Shown piece after piece: positions 52,680-60,956 of a DNA stretch of 64,000 bases. Numbering within the stretch: the first letter of the stretch is position 1; every line of letters starts with the position of its first letter. The translations under genes and the position numbers were made by a program. The notes beneath the pieces were generated by a model. It was given only the letters and a program-made list of their open reading frames with translations. It made no database searches and had not been told where the DNA came from. Source of the DNA: JAICXG01 sp036825615 (GTDB lineage Bacteria; Verrucomicrobiota; Verrucomicrobiia; Chthoniobacterales; UBA10450); NCBI GenBank assembly GCA_036825615.1, contig DAISXY010000003.1, positions 1 through 64,000 of the forward strand, in the 5' to 3' direction.

Positions 52680-54383
52680 ATGAGGATTGGCATCGCGCAG
52701 ATCAACCCCACCGTCGGCGACCTGCGCGGCAATTTTGAAAAAATCCTCGCCGCCTATCGCCGCCTCGCTGCTCGCGGCGCCGAACTTGTCCTCGCGCCCG
52801 AACTGGCCACCACCGGCTACCCGCCGCAGGACCTGGTCTTTAAGTCCCGCTTCGTTCCACAGAATCTCGAAGCCCTGACTCATCTCCACGCCTGTGTCGG
52901 CGAAGTGCCGCTCCTGGTCGGTTACGTGGATAAGAATGAAGGCCGGGGTAAGCCTTTTTATAACGCCGCCGCCCTGCTCGAGCGCGGGGAGGCGATTCGC
53001 GAGAGTTATAAGACACTGCTCCCGACCTATGACGTTTTTGACGAGGATCGCTACTTTGAGCCGGGTTGCGGCGGGGAAATCTTCACCATCGCCGGTCGCC
53101 GGGTGGGTGTCACGATTTGCGAGGATATCTGGACCCAGGATTATCTCCCGCGGCCGCTTTACGAGATGGAACTGGTTCGCGGCCTCGTCGCCAAGGGCGC
53201 CGAGATTATCGTCAACCTCAGCGCCTCACCCTTCGCTCTGCGCAAGCTTGGAATCCGCCGCGAAATGGTCGCGGCCCAGGCCCGCGCCCACCGCTGCCCG
53301 ATCATCTATTGCAATGTCGTCGGCGGCAATGACCAGCTGGTTTTCGACGGCAGCTCGATCGCATTCAATCGCGCCGGGGATCTCATCGCGCAGCTTCCCT
53401 CATTTGAAACGGCCGAGGCGATCGTGGAGACCGAATCAACCGCCGCGCTCCCGCTCACTCCGCCCGAAGCGATGGCCGAACTCTACGGCGCGCTCTCGTT
53501 AGGCGTACGCGACTATCTCGCGAAATGTGACTTCAAATCCGCCGTTCTCGGTTTAAGCGGCGGGATTGATTCCGCGGTCGTGGCGGCGATCGCCGCTGAC
53601 TCGTTAGGTAGTGACAATGTCATCGGGGTCTCCATGCCCAGCCCTTACTCTTCCCGCGGGAGCATCGCGGACGCGCTCGCTCTCGCCCGTAATCTCGGTA
53701 TCCGCTGTCTCGAAATTCCGATCAGCGATGCCTTCACCGCCTTCAAGGCGCAGTTCAAGGAAATCTTCGCCGGGCTGCCCGAGGACACGACGGAGGAAAA
53801 CATGCAGTCACGCCTTCGCGGCATGATCCTGATGGCGCTTTCGAATAAGTTCGGTCATCTCCTTCTCACCACCGGTAACAAAAGTGAGCTGGCCGTTGGC
53901 TATTGCACGATCTACGGCGACATGGCCGGTGGCCTCGCCGTCATCAGCGATGTGCCGAAAACGCTCGTTTATGAGCTGGCCCGCTGGATCAACCGGAAGC
54001 GCGAAATCATCCCGCGCTCCACGATCGAGAAACCGCCCAGCGCCGAGCTCAAACCCGGACAAGTGGACCAGGACTCACTCCCGCCCTATGAGATTTTGGA
54101 CGAAATCCTTCAGCTGTACGTCGAGGAAAACCTGAGCGGTCACGATATCATTGCCCGGGGGTTCAATGAAAAAACCGTGCGCTGGGTGCAACGGCGGGTT
54201 GATCTGAACGAATACAAGCGCGCCCAGGCCGCGCCCGGACTGAGAGTGACAAGCCGCGCTTTCGGGCTTGGCCGGCGCATGCCAATTGCGCAGCGCTACA
54301 GCGATGTAGCGCCCTTCACCGGCCTAAATTGTGATTCTTTGCCTAACGAGAATAGGACTTTCCCGAACTCGTCTCAGGGGTGA
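52680..54383 (+). CDS. nadE: Glutamine-dependent NAD+ synthetase
   Basis: This 567-residue two-domain enzyme has an N-terminal nitrilase-like glutaminase with the Glu-Lys-Cys triad (LAPELATTGYPPQDL, ESYKTLLPTYDVFDE, GVTICEDIW). The C-terminal synthetase holds the ATP loop LGLSGGIDSAVVAAIAADSL and LTTGNKSELAVGYCTIYGDM. It amidates nicotinate adenine dinucleotide using glutamine. Two TCGTTAGG motifs fall in Ser-Leu-Gly codons (53496, 53601). The 3' end overlaps the convergent esterase gene by 41 bases, with a third motif at 54342. Confidence 0.96.
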   Translation: MRIGIAQINPTVGDLRGNFEKILAAYRRLAARGAELVLAPELATTGYPPQDLVFKSRFVPQNLEALTHLHACVGEVPLLVGYVDKNEGRGKPFYNAAALLERGEAIRESYKTLLPTYDVFDEDRYFEPGCGGEIFTIAGRRVGVTICEDIWTQDYLPRPLYEMELVRGLVAKGAEIIVNLSASPFALRKLGIRREMVAAQARAHRCPIIYCNVVGGNDQLVFDGSSIAFNRAGDLIAQLPSFETAEAIVETESTAALPLTPPEAMAELYGALSLGVRDYLAKCDFKSAVLGLSGGIDSAVVAAIAADSLGSDNVIGVSMPSPYSSRGSIADALALARNLGIRCLEIPISDAFTAFKAQFKEIFAGLPEDTTEENMQSRLRGMILMALSNKFGHLLLTTGNKSELAVGYCTIYGDMAGGLAVISDVPKTLVYELARWINRKREIIPRSTIEKPPSAELKPGQVDQDSLPPYEILDEILQLYVEENLSGHDIIARGFNEKTVRWVQRRVDLNEYKRAQAAPGLRVTSRAFGLGRRMPIAQRYSDVAPFTGLNCDSLPNENRTFPNSSQG

Positions 54384-55293
54384 TCCTGCCGCTTGTTTGT
54401 TTCGGGCCCGGCGCGCCTTCCAGCGTTTGCCGCAAGAAATCGAGCACTTCCACACTCACTCCCGGCCAGTTAGCAAAGGCATGGCGCTGGCTATTTGTGA
54501 AAACCTGTTGCTTGAAGTTGGTCAAGCCCACTTCCTTTAACTTGCGCACCAGATCTGTGAGCTGTTCCGGCGGCATCGATTCCTCATCCGATGCGATCAG
54601 GAACAAGGGCGAAACAGTTGCGTCGATGTAACTGATCGGCGACGCCTTTCGCAAATCGGCCTGACTCGAAGAGCCCACATAGTTTTCCACCGTCCGCCGG
54701 AAATGCGGGTCAGCAAGAGACTGTGGATCAGCCAAATCATAAGCGCCCGACATGCCGGCGGCGGCGTCGAGCCGGTCGTCACCCTTACTGCCGGTGGCGG
54801 CGAGATAAACCGCATGGGTGGCGCCGGAGGAACCGCCGATCGCGCCGACCTTGTTGTTTCCACCAGGATACGCCCGCGCTGCCCGGACGGCTTTGCGCAG
54901 GTCATCTGTCTGCTCCGGAAAGCGCCCGCTCGATTTTTGGCCGGGCAATTTGCCATCCGGCGCCAGCCGATACTCGACCAGGAAGGCATTGAACCCTGCC
55001 GCCGCCAGCTCGCGCGCCGCGCGAAGGGCATTTGGGCTCGCCGGTATTCCGAAAAATCGGCCGCCGTAAATGATCAGCACGGCGGGGTGGGGGCCTTCAC
55101 CCGAGGCAGCAAAGACGAGCCACTTTAGCGGTGTGCCATCATCGGCCGTCGCATAGACCTTGCCGTTGTGTTCGAGCTGATAACCGAGGCGATTCTCAGC
55201 GCCCTGTCCGTGCCTGCGCCCGCCGCGCTGCGCCTGCGTCGCAACCAGACCCAGGGCGAGAAACAAGGCGACAAATGGGATGGTTCTTTTCAT
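54343..55293 (-). CDS. Secreted alpha/beta-hydrolase (esterase-like)
   Basis: This 316-residue protein has a signal peptide (TIPFVALFLALGLVATQAQR). The alpha/beta-hydrolase pattern follows: AVLIIYGGRFFGIPASPNAL with an oxyanion-type GGxF, FLVEYRLAPDGKLPG, the nucleophile elbow GAIGGSSGATHAVYL and a late His in QRHAFANWPGVSVEV. It resembles BD-FAE/acetyl-esterase proteins that act on substituted sugars or esters. ATG 55293 gives the signal peptide. It lies beside tRNA-Lys. Confidence 0.82.
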   Translation of the reverse strand: MKRTIPFVALFLALGLVATQAQRGGRRHGQGAENRLGYQLEHNGKVYATADDGTPLKWLVFAASGEGPHPAVLIIYGGRFFGIPASPNALRAARELAAAGFNAFLVEYRLAPDGKLPGQKSSGRFPEQTDDLRKAVRAARAYPGGNNKVGAIGGSSGATHAVYLAATGSKGDDRLDAAAGMSGAYDLADPQSLADPHFRRTVENYVGSSSQADLRKASPISYIDATVSPLFLIASDEESMPPEQLTDLVRKLKEVGLTNFKQQVFTNSQRHAFANWPGVSVEVLDFLRQTLEGAPGPKQTSGRITPETSSGKSYSR

Positions 55294-55384
55294 GGCCGGC
55301 GTTTCGAAGGCTGCTTGCCAAAATGCATCACCAAAGATGACACGTGCGCGGAGCGGAACAACTCGCCGCGGCGACGGGAAAACG

Positions 55385-55457
55385 TGCACCGCTCAGGAAT
55401 CGAACCTGAAACCCAGTGATTAAGAGTCACTTGCTCTGCCAATTGAGCTAGCGGTGC
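55385..55457 (-). tRNA. tRNA-Lys (anticodon CTT)
   Basis: The reverse strand gives acceptor GCACCGC/GCGGTGC, D arm AGCTCAATTGGCAGAGC, anticodon arm AGTGA-CTCTTAA-TCACT and T arm TCAGGTTCGATTCCTGA. The anticodon is CTT. CCA is not encoded. A tyrosine recombinase gene starts 108 bases beyond its 5' end, so it may mark an integration site. Confidence 0.95.
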
Positions 55458-55565
55458 AACTGCCTTCCTTCCAGGTGAATGCTGATCGAACGCGAACTTT
55501 CATTCCGCCAAAATCGGTAGCAGAATTGGTAGCGTAAACTTCCGCGTTCTGTTAGCATTGAGCCC

Positions 55566-56801
55566 ATGAAGGACCGAAAATTACGCATCCCCGTTCGTTG
55601 CACAACGCGGAAGTTTTTTCTGCATCCGCCGCCGCCGGGAAGGAATGATTGGCACGTCCGGTTCACCGCTCCTGCGATCAAGGGCGTTCGGCGCGTCGTC
55701 TTTCGCAGCACCGGAACAAAGGAGGTTGCTGCCGCCAAGCGCATCGGAGCTAAAATCATCGAGTCGTTCTGGAACGACGCCGGCCGCGGTGCGGAGGAGC
55801 TCCGACTCAGGCACGATAATGCGAAAATCGGCCAATTGATCGATCGCTACCGGCAGTCGGCAGCGCAACGACCCTCCACAATTCGAGGCAACATCCGTTC
55901 GCTGCGAATGATGGTGAAAACCATACATCCCGGCGATCCCGATGAGAAATCCACGTCCATTTTGACTGCGGAGCTGGTTCGCGAATTTGAGAAGCGCCAA
56001 CTGGAAGCGACAAAGCGACAATCGACTCCGCAGAATCGCGCCGCGGCAATCCAGCGGGTTAGAACGTCTATCGCGAGCTACGTTCGGCAGGCCCGCTCGG
56101 TTGTGGCACTCCGAAAGATGAAATTTTACGAGGGCCTGAAGCTGCCAGATTTGTCCGGTTTCAGAGGGGAAGCGGTTGAGACGCCTCGCCGATCCCTGCC
56201 GCGCCGAATGGACATGCAAGCGCTAGCCGCGATGGAAGCAGCTGCTCCGGCCCTGGCCGAAGCCGATCCTGCGGTTTACGTCGCCCACGTTCTTTTTTCG
56301 CGACTGGGCCTTCGCAACATCGAAATCGTCAATGCGCGCACGCACTGGATCAGCGACGGCAGTATCGGAATCGTCGACCGCCCGGAGGAAAACTTTTTTC
56401 CGAAAGGAGCAGAGGGTTGGGTACCGATCGCTTCCGACGTCCTCGCGGAGGTTATGCGCTTCCAGCCGATGTGCACGGAAGGTTTTCTTGTTCCCGGCCG
56501 CACCGCAACCGAACGCCACGACGCGGTCTATCGACGGCACTCCAAATGGGTGTCGAAGTGGATCAAGGATCGCACCAAAACCAGTTACGAACTCCGACGA
56601 TACGCCGGCTCCCGTTTACTCGACATGGGTGCGACAATCTTCGAAGTTCGGGATTTCCTGCGCCACCGAGACGTTCAAACAACCCAGACTTGGTACGCGT
56701 ATCGTCTCCAAAACCGCCAACTCCGGACTATCGGAATGGCTGATCTTTTGCCGAACGGCACCCGGGCGCTGACAACAGGCCTGTTGCGAGCAGACCAATG
56801 A
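55566..56801 (+). CDS. Tyrosine recombinase/integrase
   Basis: This 411-residue protein has an N-terminal SAM-like DNA-binding part (about 80-200: KIGQLIDRYRQSAAQRPSTI) and a C-terminal catalytic domain. The first Arg lies in VLFSRLGLRNIEIVNAR. The second box reads SYELRRYAGSRLLDMG in place of HxLR (Tyr where His is usual). RHRDVQTTQTWYAY then supplies His and the Tyr nucleophile. The stop overlaps the next gene by four bases (ATGA). Upstream, the direct repeat GGTAGC (55516-55521 and 55528-55533) may be a binding site. Confidence 0.86.
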   Translation: MKDRKLRIPVRCTTRKFFLHPPPPGRNDWHVRFTAPAIKGVRRVVFRSTGTKEVAAAKRIGAKIIESFWNDAGRGAEELRLRHDNAKIGQLIDRYRQSAAQRPSTIRGNIRSLRMMVKTIHPGDPDEKSTSILTAELVREFEKRQLEATKRQSTPQNRAAAIQRVRTSIASYVRQARSVVALRKMKFYEGLKLPDLSGFRGEAVETPRRSLPRRMDMQALAAMEAAAPALAEADPAVYVAHVLFSRLGLRNIEIVNARTHWISDGSIGIVDRPEENFFPKGAEGWVPIASDVLAEVMRFQPMCTEGFLVPGRTATERHDAVYRRHSKWVSKWIKDRTKTSYELRRYAGSRLLDMGATIFEVRDFLRHRDVQTTQTWYAYRLQNRQLRTIGMADLLPNGTRALTTGLLRADQ

Positions 56802-57685
56802 ACATTCCCGCGGACGGCGACCATAACGTCGACGGTTTGAAGGAGAAATTACGCGGTCTGCTTCGTGATACAATTCCTCCTGATGTCGTGGAACGCGAAA
56901 TCCTTGGCTTTCTCGAACAGAAATGCAGCAGACGGCTGACTCGGAATGAACTCGCGCGCCGGTTATCGCGATTCGTCGTCACAAAATGGGATCTTGGCAG
57001 CCGCAGAGATGCGTTGTGGTGCGAACTCATCGAATCGCACCCGCAGGAACTGAACCGAGTCGTCGATGCAGCCTTCACTACGCTTATCGGTCGATTTGGG
57101 GCGTATCTGGCCGCAAACAAACCGAAACCCATTCGTCGGCCGCGGGCTCTTACAGCAGATGAGAAGCGGGAAAATGCAAGAAGAGCGAAAGCTCGGTACG
57201 AACGCTTGCGCACGACTCGGAAGGTTGGGACTGGGTTGATCGAGCGCGAGTTCTCAAAGGCGCCCGAGGTAGTAAACCCGAACAACGGAGTTCCGTTGCG
57301 CTACGGCCTCGTAAACCTGCTGTTCGGCCAACTCGAAACAGATGGTCCTCCGGGTGGTCCTTGCCTGGACGACATCATGAACGGGGGCGAAGTGCAGATG
57401 AGGAAGGGGATGTATTCGCTCGAACAGCTTTTTGGTCGCAGCCGAAAACTGCTACCGGTCAAGCTCCCTCACCGGCGCCGTGGCCGACAGATCCTTTACG
57501 GATGGAGGGCAGTCCTGCGGTGCATGGATTTTCTCCTTTCAGAACAAAAAGGGCGGCACAAATGGCTTCCGGACTCAGTTTCTCGCGCGTACATCCTCAA
57601 AGCCATCTTGGAACGAGCCAAGCTGAAAGCGAAGCCCGAGATCACTTCGGAAATCGAGGCGCTGGTCAGTAAGTATAGTTCGTGA
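56798..57685 (+). CDS. Unknown island protein
   Basis: This 295-residue basic protein is translationally coupled to the integrase. Segments such as KLRGLLRDTIPPDVVEREIL, ALTADEKRENARRAKARYER and SLEQLFGRSRKLLPVKLPHR contain many Arg and Lys, consistent with nucleic-acid binding, but no domain is recognised. Its fixed position after an integrase suggests a role in excision or element control. This is inference. Confidence 0.65.
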   Translation: MNIPADGDHNVDGLKEKLRGLLRDTIPPDVVEREILGFLEQKCSRRLTRNELARRLSRFVVTKWDLGSRRDALWCELIESHPQELNRVVDAAFTTLIGRFGAYLAANKPKPIRRPRALTADEKRENARRAKARYERLRTTRKVGTGLIEREFSKAPEVVNPNNGVPLRYGLVNLLFGQLETDGPPGGPCLDDIMNGGEVQMRKGMYSLEQLFGRSRKLLPVKLPHRRRGRQILYGWRAVLRCMDFLLSEQKGRHKWLPDSVSRAYILKAILERAKLKAKPEITSEIEALVSKYSS

Positions 57686-57817
57686 TTCGGGAAAATAGCT
57701 GAAAATCGCAGCCCCGTCCCTGCTGCTGAACCGCCGCTGATTCGGGAACGGTCCTTTTCTCAGAAGCGCAGCCTTTTTTCCCCCTGTAAAACAAGGTTCG
57801 TAGCTCGCAGCACCGCG

Positions 57818-58132
57818 GTGAACCGGCGGGCGGTTGAGCGGGAAATAATGAACCTGCAGGGTAAATCGAGGGAGCAGTTAGAGGCGGCCTTGGCGACGAA
57901 GTCGCGAGCAGAGCTGCTCGACCTGATCTTCTCTTTGGTTACGGTTGAGCAGCTTTTCAAACCGGCAGAGATCGCCCGACGGTGCTGCCTCAATAAGCGG
58001 GCTGTTCTTCGCGATATTCGCGACGGCAAGTTCGGCGACTATTACTGCCGCGCTGAGAATTCGATCGCAGTGCCGGCGAGCGGCGTAAATGCATGGCGCC
58101 GCTCCTTTCTTGTTCCGGGGAAGCAGCCATGA
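57818..58132 (+). CDS. Small HTH protein (excisionase/MerR-like)
   Basis: This 104-residue protein (75-95 if the ATG at 57848 is used) has a helix-turn-helix in FKPAEIARRCCLNKRAVLRD followed by the wing IRDGKFGDYYCRAENSIAVP. This is the pattern of excisionase-like regulators. GTG 57818 is the start; ATG 57848 is the alternative. Its stop overlaps the next start (ATGA). Confidence 0.7.
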   Translation: MNRRAVEREIMNLQGKSREQLEAALATKSRAELLDLIFSLVTVEQLFKPAEIARRCCLNKRAVLRDIRDGKFGDYYCRAENSIAVPASGVNAWRRSFLVPGKQP

Positions 58133-58740
58133 GTTCTATAGACCCCGTTTTCGCCAGCAGTTGGGGCAGCTACACCCCGGCGCTCGAGCTATCACCCCCC
58201 AAAGCGAGTCAAATGCGTCACGACTGCCTCGCCCCAATGGCAGCTTGGCGGAATCCTATAGAGGCAACCGGCGTAAGGTGTGGCTCCGAAAGTAACGTCG
58301 GCCCACCAGTCCAGGAAGAATCCTGTAGACATACCTCCTCCAAGACTTCCACCGTTCATCCCCAGCTCCCTGAGATCGGTTTGTGCGGTGGAAAAAATCC
58401 CACAATAGGGACGCAGCGCCGGCGGGCTGCAGTCGCGCCGCCTGTGACGGAAAATCACCTGTTTCCGAAGCACCTCTCCTCTGGAGAAGCTGACAACGCT
58501 ACCGAGTACGCTGACAGCGGTCCGGAAAGCCTCGACCGAAACGACTGCGGTTCGCCGATCTCATCGCAAACCAAGGCGTTCGAGTCGAGCGATGGGGGGC
58601 GGGGGGGTCCTGTGATAGCGCCGGCCCTGAAAATCGATTTCATCAAGCCGCTCAAAAAATTTTTCACAATAGGCCTTTCTGCACCTCCGCCCCGGCTTTG
58701 GATCCGCCTCGAGGACAATGCTGATGAGCATCAGGGTTAG
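58129..58740 (+). CDS. Unknown island protein, low-complexity
   Basis: This 203-residue protein opens MSSIDPVFASSWGSYTPALE and is rich in Ser, Pro and Gly without a recognisable domain. A C-terminal segment ALKIDFIKPLKKFFTIGLSA is the only ordered-looking part. The ATG at 58129 is coupled to the HTH gene, and its 3' end overlaps the next gene by 23 bases. Coding status is supported mainly by these overlaps. Confidence 0.5.
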   Translation: MSSIDPVFASSWGSYTPALELSPPKASQMRHDCLAPMAAWRNPIEATGVRCGSESNVGPPVQEESCRHTSSKTSTVHPQLPEIGLCGGKNPTIGTQRRRAAVAPPVTENHLFPKHLSSGEADNATEYADSGPESLDRNDCGSPISSQTKAFESSDGGRGGPVIAPALKIDFIKPLKKFFTIGLSAPPPRLWIRLEDNADEHQG

Positions 58741-59419
58741 TAGTCTGGTTTGGGAGTCCTCACGTCAGAAGTCGGGTAATCTGCTGGTGCTTCTCGCCAT
58801 CGCTGATCACGCTGATGAACAAGGAGTGGCGTGGCCGGGGCTTGCCTTATTGGCGCGAAAAACGCGTCTCAGCGAACGGCACGTGCGGCGTTGTCTCAAT
58901 GCTCTGGCCACTGCCGACGAATTGGACATTCTTCCAGACGCATCTCCAGCCGGAGGCCCCCTTTACCGAATCCGGATCGCTGATTTGCCGGCAAAAACCC
59001 GGACGGCGGCGCCGGAAAAAGGGACGCAGGTGTCCGCACCAGGGGACGCCGGTGTCATCCCTTCTATAAGAGAATCATCAAAGGAACCTTCAAAACAAAC
59101 AGACTCACACCAGGATTCTGCTCCGTTCATTAAGATTCATTCAAGACCTGAGCTCGACGACGTCTTGCGGTTCGTTTCTCAAAAAAAAGATCTCGATGGC
59201 GCGGTCGCCGAGATTTGGTGGCATGAGTGCGAGGCCTGCGGATGGGTCGACTCGCATGCGAGGCCGATCGTGAACTGGCAATCGGCATTTGTGGCTTACT
59301 CAAGAAAGTGGGCGGTTAATGCCGTTACGCACAAATCGACTTTAGCCTCGAAACCGCGGGGGCGAGTTCCCCGACAGGCGTCCCCAACAACCTCCTCCAG
59401 TGTGAAGGAGGGTTTCTAG
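58718..59419 (+). CDS. Replication-initiator-type HTH protein (phage/element)
   Basis: This 233-residue protein has an N-terminal winged helix of the HTH_36 kind: NLLVLLAIADHADEQGVAWP, then LLARKTRLSERHVRRCLNAL. A flexible middle and a C-terminal domain with SFV-like ...NWQSAFVAYSRKWAV follow. This layout is common in phage and element replication proteins that partner a DnaC-like loader. It lies one base before that gene. Confidence 0.72.
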   Translation: MLMSIRVSSLVWESSRQKSGNLLVLLAIADHADEQGVAWPGLALLARKTRLSERHVRRCLNALATADELDILPDASPAGGPLYRIRIADLPAKTRTAAPEKGTQVSAPGDAGVIPSIRESSKEPSKQTDSHQDSAPFIKIHSRPELDDVLRFVSQKKDLDGAVAEIWWHECEACGWVDSHARPIVNWQSAFVAYSRKWAVNAVTHKSTLASKPRGRVPRQASPTTSSSVKEGF

Positions 59420-59420
59420 C

Positions 59421-60095
59421 ATGGCCGGGATGATGTGGGACATACCTGATTACTACAACATGATGGAATTCACGTCCGGCAAGTGGATGCACATGACCGA
59501 GCAGGAGCAGGACACGGCAGTAAAAAACTTCACAGCGGCGGTCGCCCAGCGCAAGCTTGAGATGCGTCAGGAAATGCTTCGCACCGAATGGAACCGACTT
59601 TGTCCACCCCTTTACCGTGAGACCGATCCGGACCGGCTGCCGAATCTCGCAAAATTCAACGAAGTCCAAGAATGGCAGTTCGGCCCCGAGGGCCTGATCC
59701 TCATCGGCGCGAGTCGCCGCGGGAAAACGCGTGCGGTTTACGCCCTACTCCGGCGCCTTCATTTTGAAGAGAAACGAAAAGTACTCGTGTTTGGACCCAA
59801 GGATCTTCAATTGGCTAGAGCAAATGACTGGCGTGATCGGGAAGAAGACGCAGCCGACCTGACAACAAAGCTTCGACAAGCTGAGATCCTGTTCTTCGAC
59901 GACTTGGACACCATCAAGTTCACGGAAGCAGTCGAGGGAACACTTTACGACACCCTGGAGCACCGGATGGCATTTGGGAAGCCGATGCTTATCACCTTGA
60001 ACCAATGCGGAACGCAGTTGGCAATCCTCAAAACCGCTCCCGCCGTTCCTAACCGATCTGCTGCCCGCTTCCGCATGCAAAGCCAAGCGCGTTAA
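59421..60095 (+). CDS. DnaC/IstB-like AAA+ ATPase (helicase loader type)
   Basis: This 224-residue protein has Walker A GASRRGKTRAVYALL (about 94-108) and Walker B EILFFDDLDT, then sensor 1 (MLITLNQCGTQLA). The C-terminal arginine-rich end AARFRMQSQAR differs from the usual RRLRE ending and may reflect a frameshift or divergence. It probably loads the replicative helicase on the element. The 242 bases after it (60096-60337) hold nothing I can name. Confidence 0.75.
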   Translation: MAGMMWDIPDYYNMMEFTSGKWMHMTEQEQDTAVKNFTAAVAQRKLEMRQEMLRTEWNRLCPPLYRETDPDRLPNLAKFNEVQEWQFGPEGLILIGASRRGKTRAVYALLRRLHFEEKRKVLVFGPKDLQLARANDWRDREEDAADLTTKLRQAEILFFDDLDTIKFTEAVEGTLYDTLEHRMAFGKPMLITLNQCGTQLAILKTAPAVPNRSAARFRMQSQAR

Positions 60096-60337
60096 CAAAT
60101 GAGTACCGTGAATCTTCTCGTCGCCAGAATCGCGCCGCAGAGAATTCGACATTCCGCGAAATAGGGGGATCGATTCGACCCGTACTATCTTTCGATTGAG
60201 GAGGATGCTGATCCAAGGCAGCCATCGGGGAAAGTTGCCATCAAGCCCCATCGTGAATCGCCTGTACTCGTTGCCGATCGTTGCCGCGCAGCTAATAGCT
60301 GCGATCGCGCGAGATACCTGAAGCGGGAGGCATCTGG

Positions 60338-60946
60338 ATGAGCAGCCGCTTTCGCGTGCCAAACTGCTTGCCACTGGAAGCTCATCCGGTTAAAACTTCG
60401 CCGTTTATGCCGGCCCCAGAGAAGGCGGATCAGAAATCAAATGCGACGGAAGCAGCTAGGATCCAGCGCTGCGGCGGACTTCGGATCCCTGCCAACGGCC
60501 AAGTCGTCCGGGTTCGAACACGTTCGCACCTCGTCGAAGAGGTGGAGGTTGCTGGAGCTGGAGCCACGATTGTTCGCTTGGCCTGTCTGGATGACGACGC
60601 GCAGGGATACCAAGCGGACGTCATTTGGGAGCTGGAGCTCGACCGGGAGATTCTCGACGAAAAAAGCTGGAGCACCTTGGGCAAGCGCGGTTTTGATGAT
60701 CCACGCTTCTTCAGCGCCTACGTTCACACGCTGCGCTGGAACTGCGTCACCGCTACCGACCCGCGCCTCTTTCAATCACCGTTTCGCGCCGGCATCCGCC
60801 TAGATGCGTATCAGCTCGAGCCCCTGCGTAAGGCGCTGCTTTTGCCGCGCGTCAATTTGTTCATCGCGGACGACGTTGGGTTGGGCAAGACGATCGAAGC
60901 CGCGCTGATCATGAATCACCTGCTGCACACGCAGAAGATCGAGCGC
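60338..60946 (+). CDS. drmD: DISARM SNF2-family helicase DrmD, N-terminal part (before the gap)
   Basis: These 203 residues start at ATG 60338, with GGGAGG seven bases upstream. They contain the DrmD-type N terminus (VVRVRTRSHLVEEVEVAGAG, then RLACLDDDAQGYQADVIWEL), RAGIRLDAYQLEPLRKALLL, and the ATP-binding loop FIADDVGLGKTIEAALIMNH. The frame runs into a 10-N gap. DISARM systems restrict phage DNA; DrmD is the helicase marking class 1 DISARM. Confidence 0.85.
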
Positions 60947-60956
60947 NNNNNNNNNN
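60947..60956. other. Assembly gap (10 N)
   Basis: Ten unknown bases interrupt drmD. The reading frame before the gap and the frame after it (GLIATELLLRRRAREIVVAC from 60958) join only if the true gap length is 2, 5, 8 or 11 and so on. Ten is therefore a placeholder, not a measured length. Confidence 0.9.

Larger units (their letters stand above)
2510..54349. repeat. Dispersed 8-mer TCGTTAGG/CCTAACGA, 24 copies
   Basis: Starts of TCGTTAGG: 2510, 14857, 18722, 19797, 20173, 40330, 42584, 50611, 51407, 53496, 53601. Starts of CCTAACGA: 10187, 10838, 12716, 15772, 19187, 21171, 22059, 22614, 28028, 37229, 48026, 48915, 54342. Sixteen extend to TCGTTAGGC. Near variants occur at 23969, 25459, 36627 and 37280 and elsewhere. 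Within genes the motif falls in several reading frames: Ser-Leu-Gly, Pro-Asn-Asp/Glu, Leu-Thr and Val-Arg. Selection is therefore on the DNA. Confidence 0.8.

Noticed and set aside
2510..54349. Chi-like or KOPS-like polar signal as explanation of the 8-mer
   Set aside because: The strand split is 11 to 13 and mixed even within single genes; a polar signal should favour one strand along a replichore. Other explanations are kept open.
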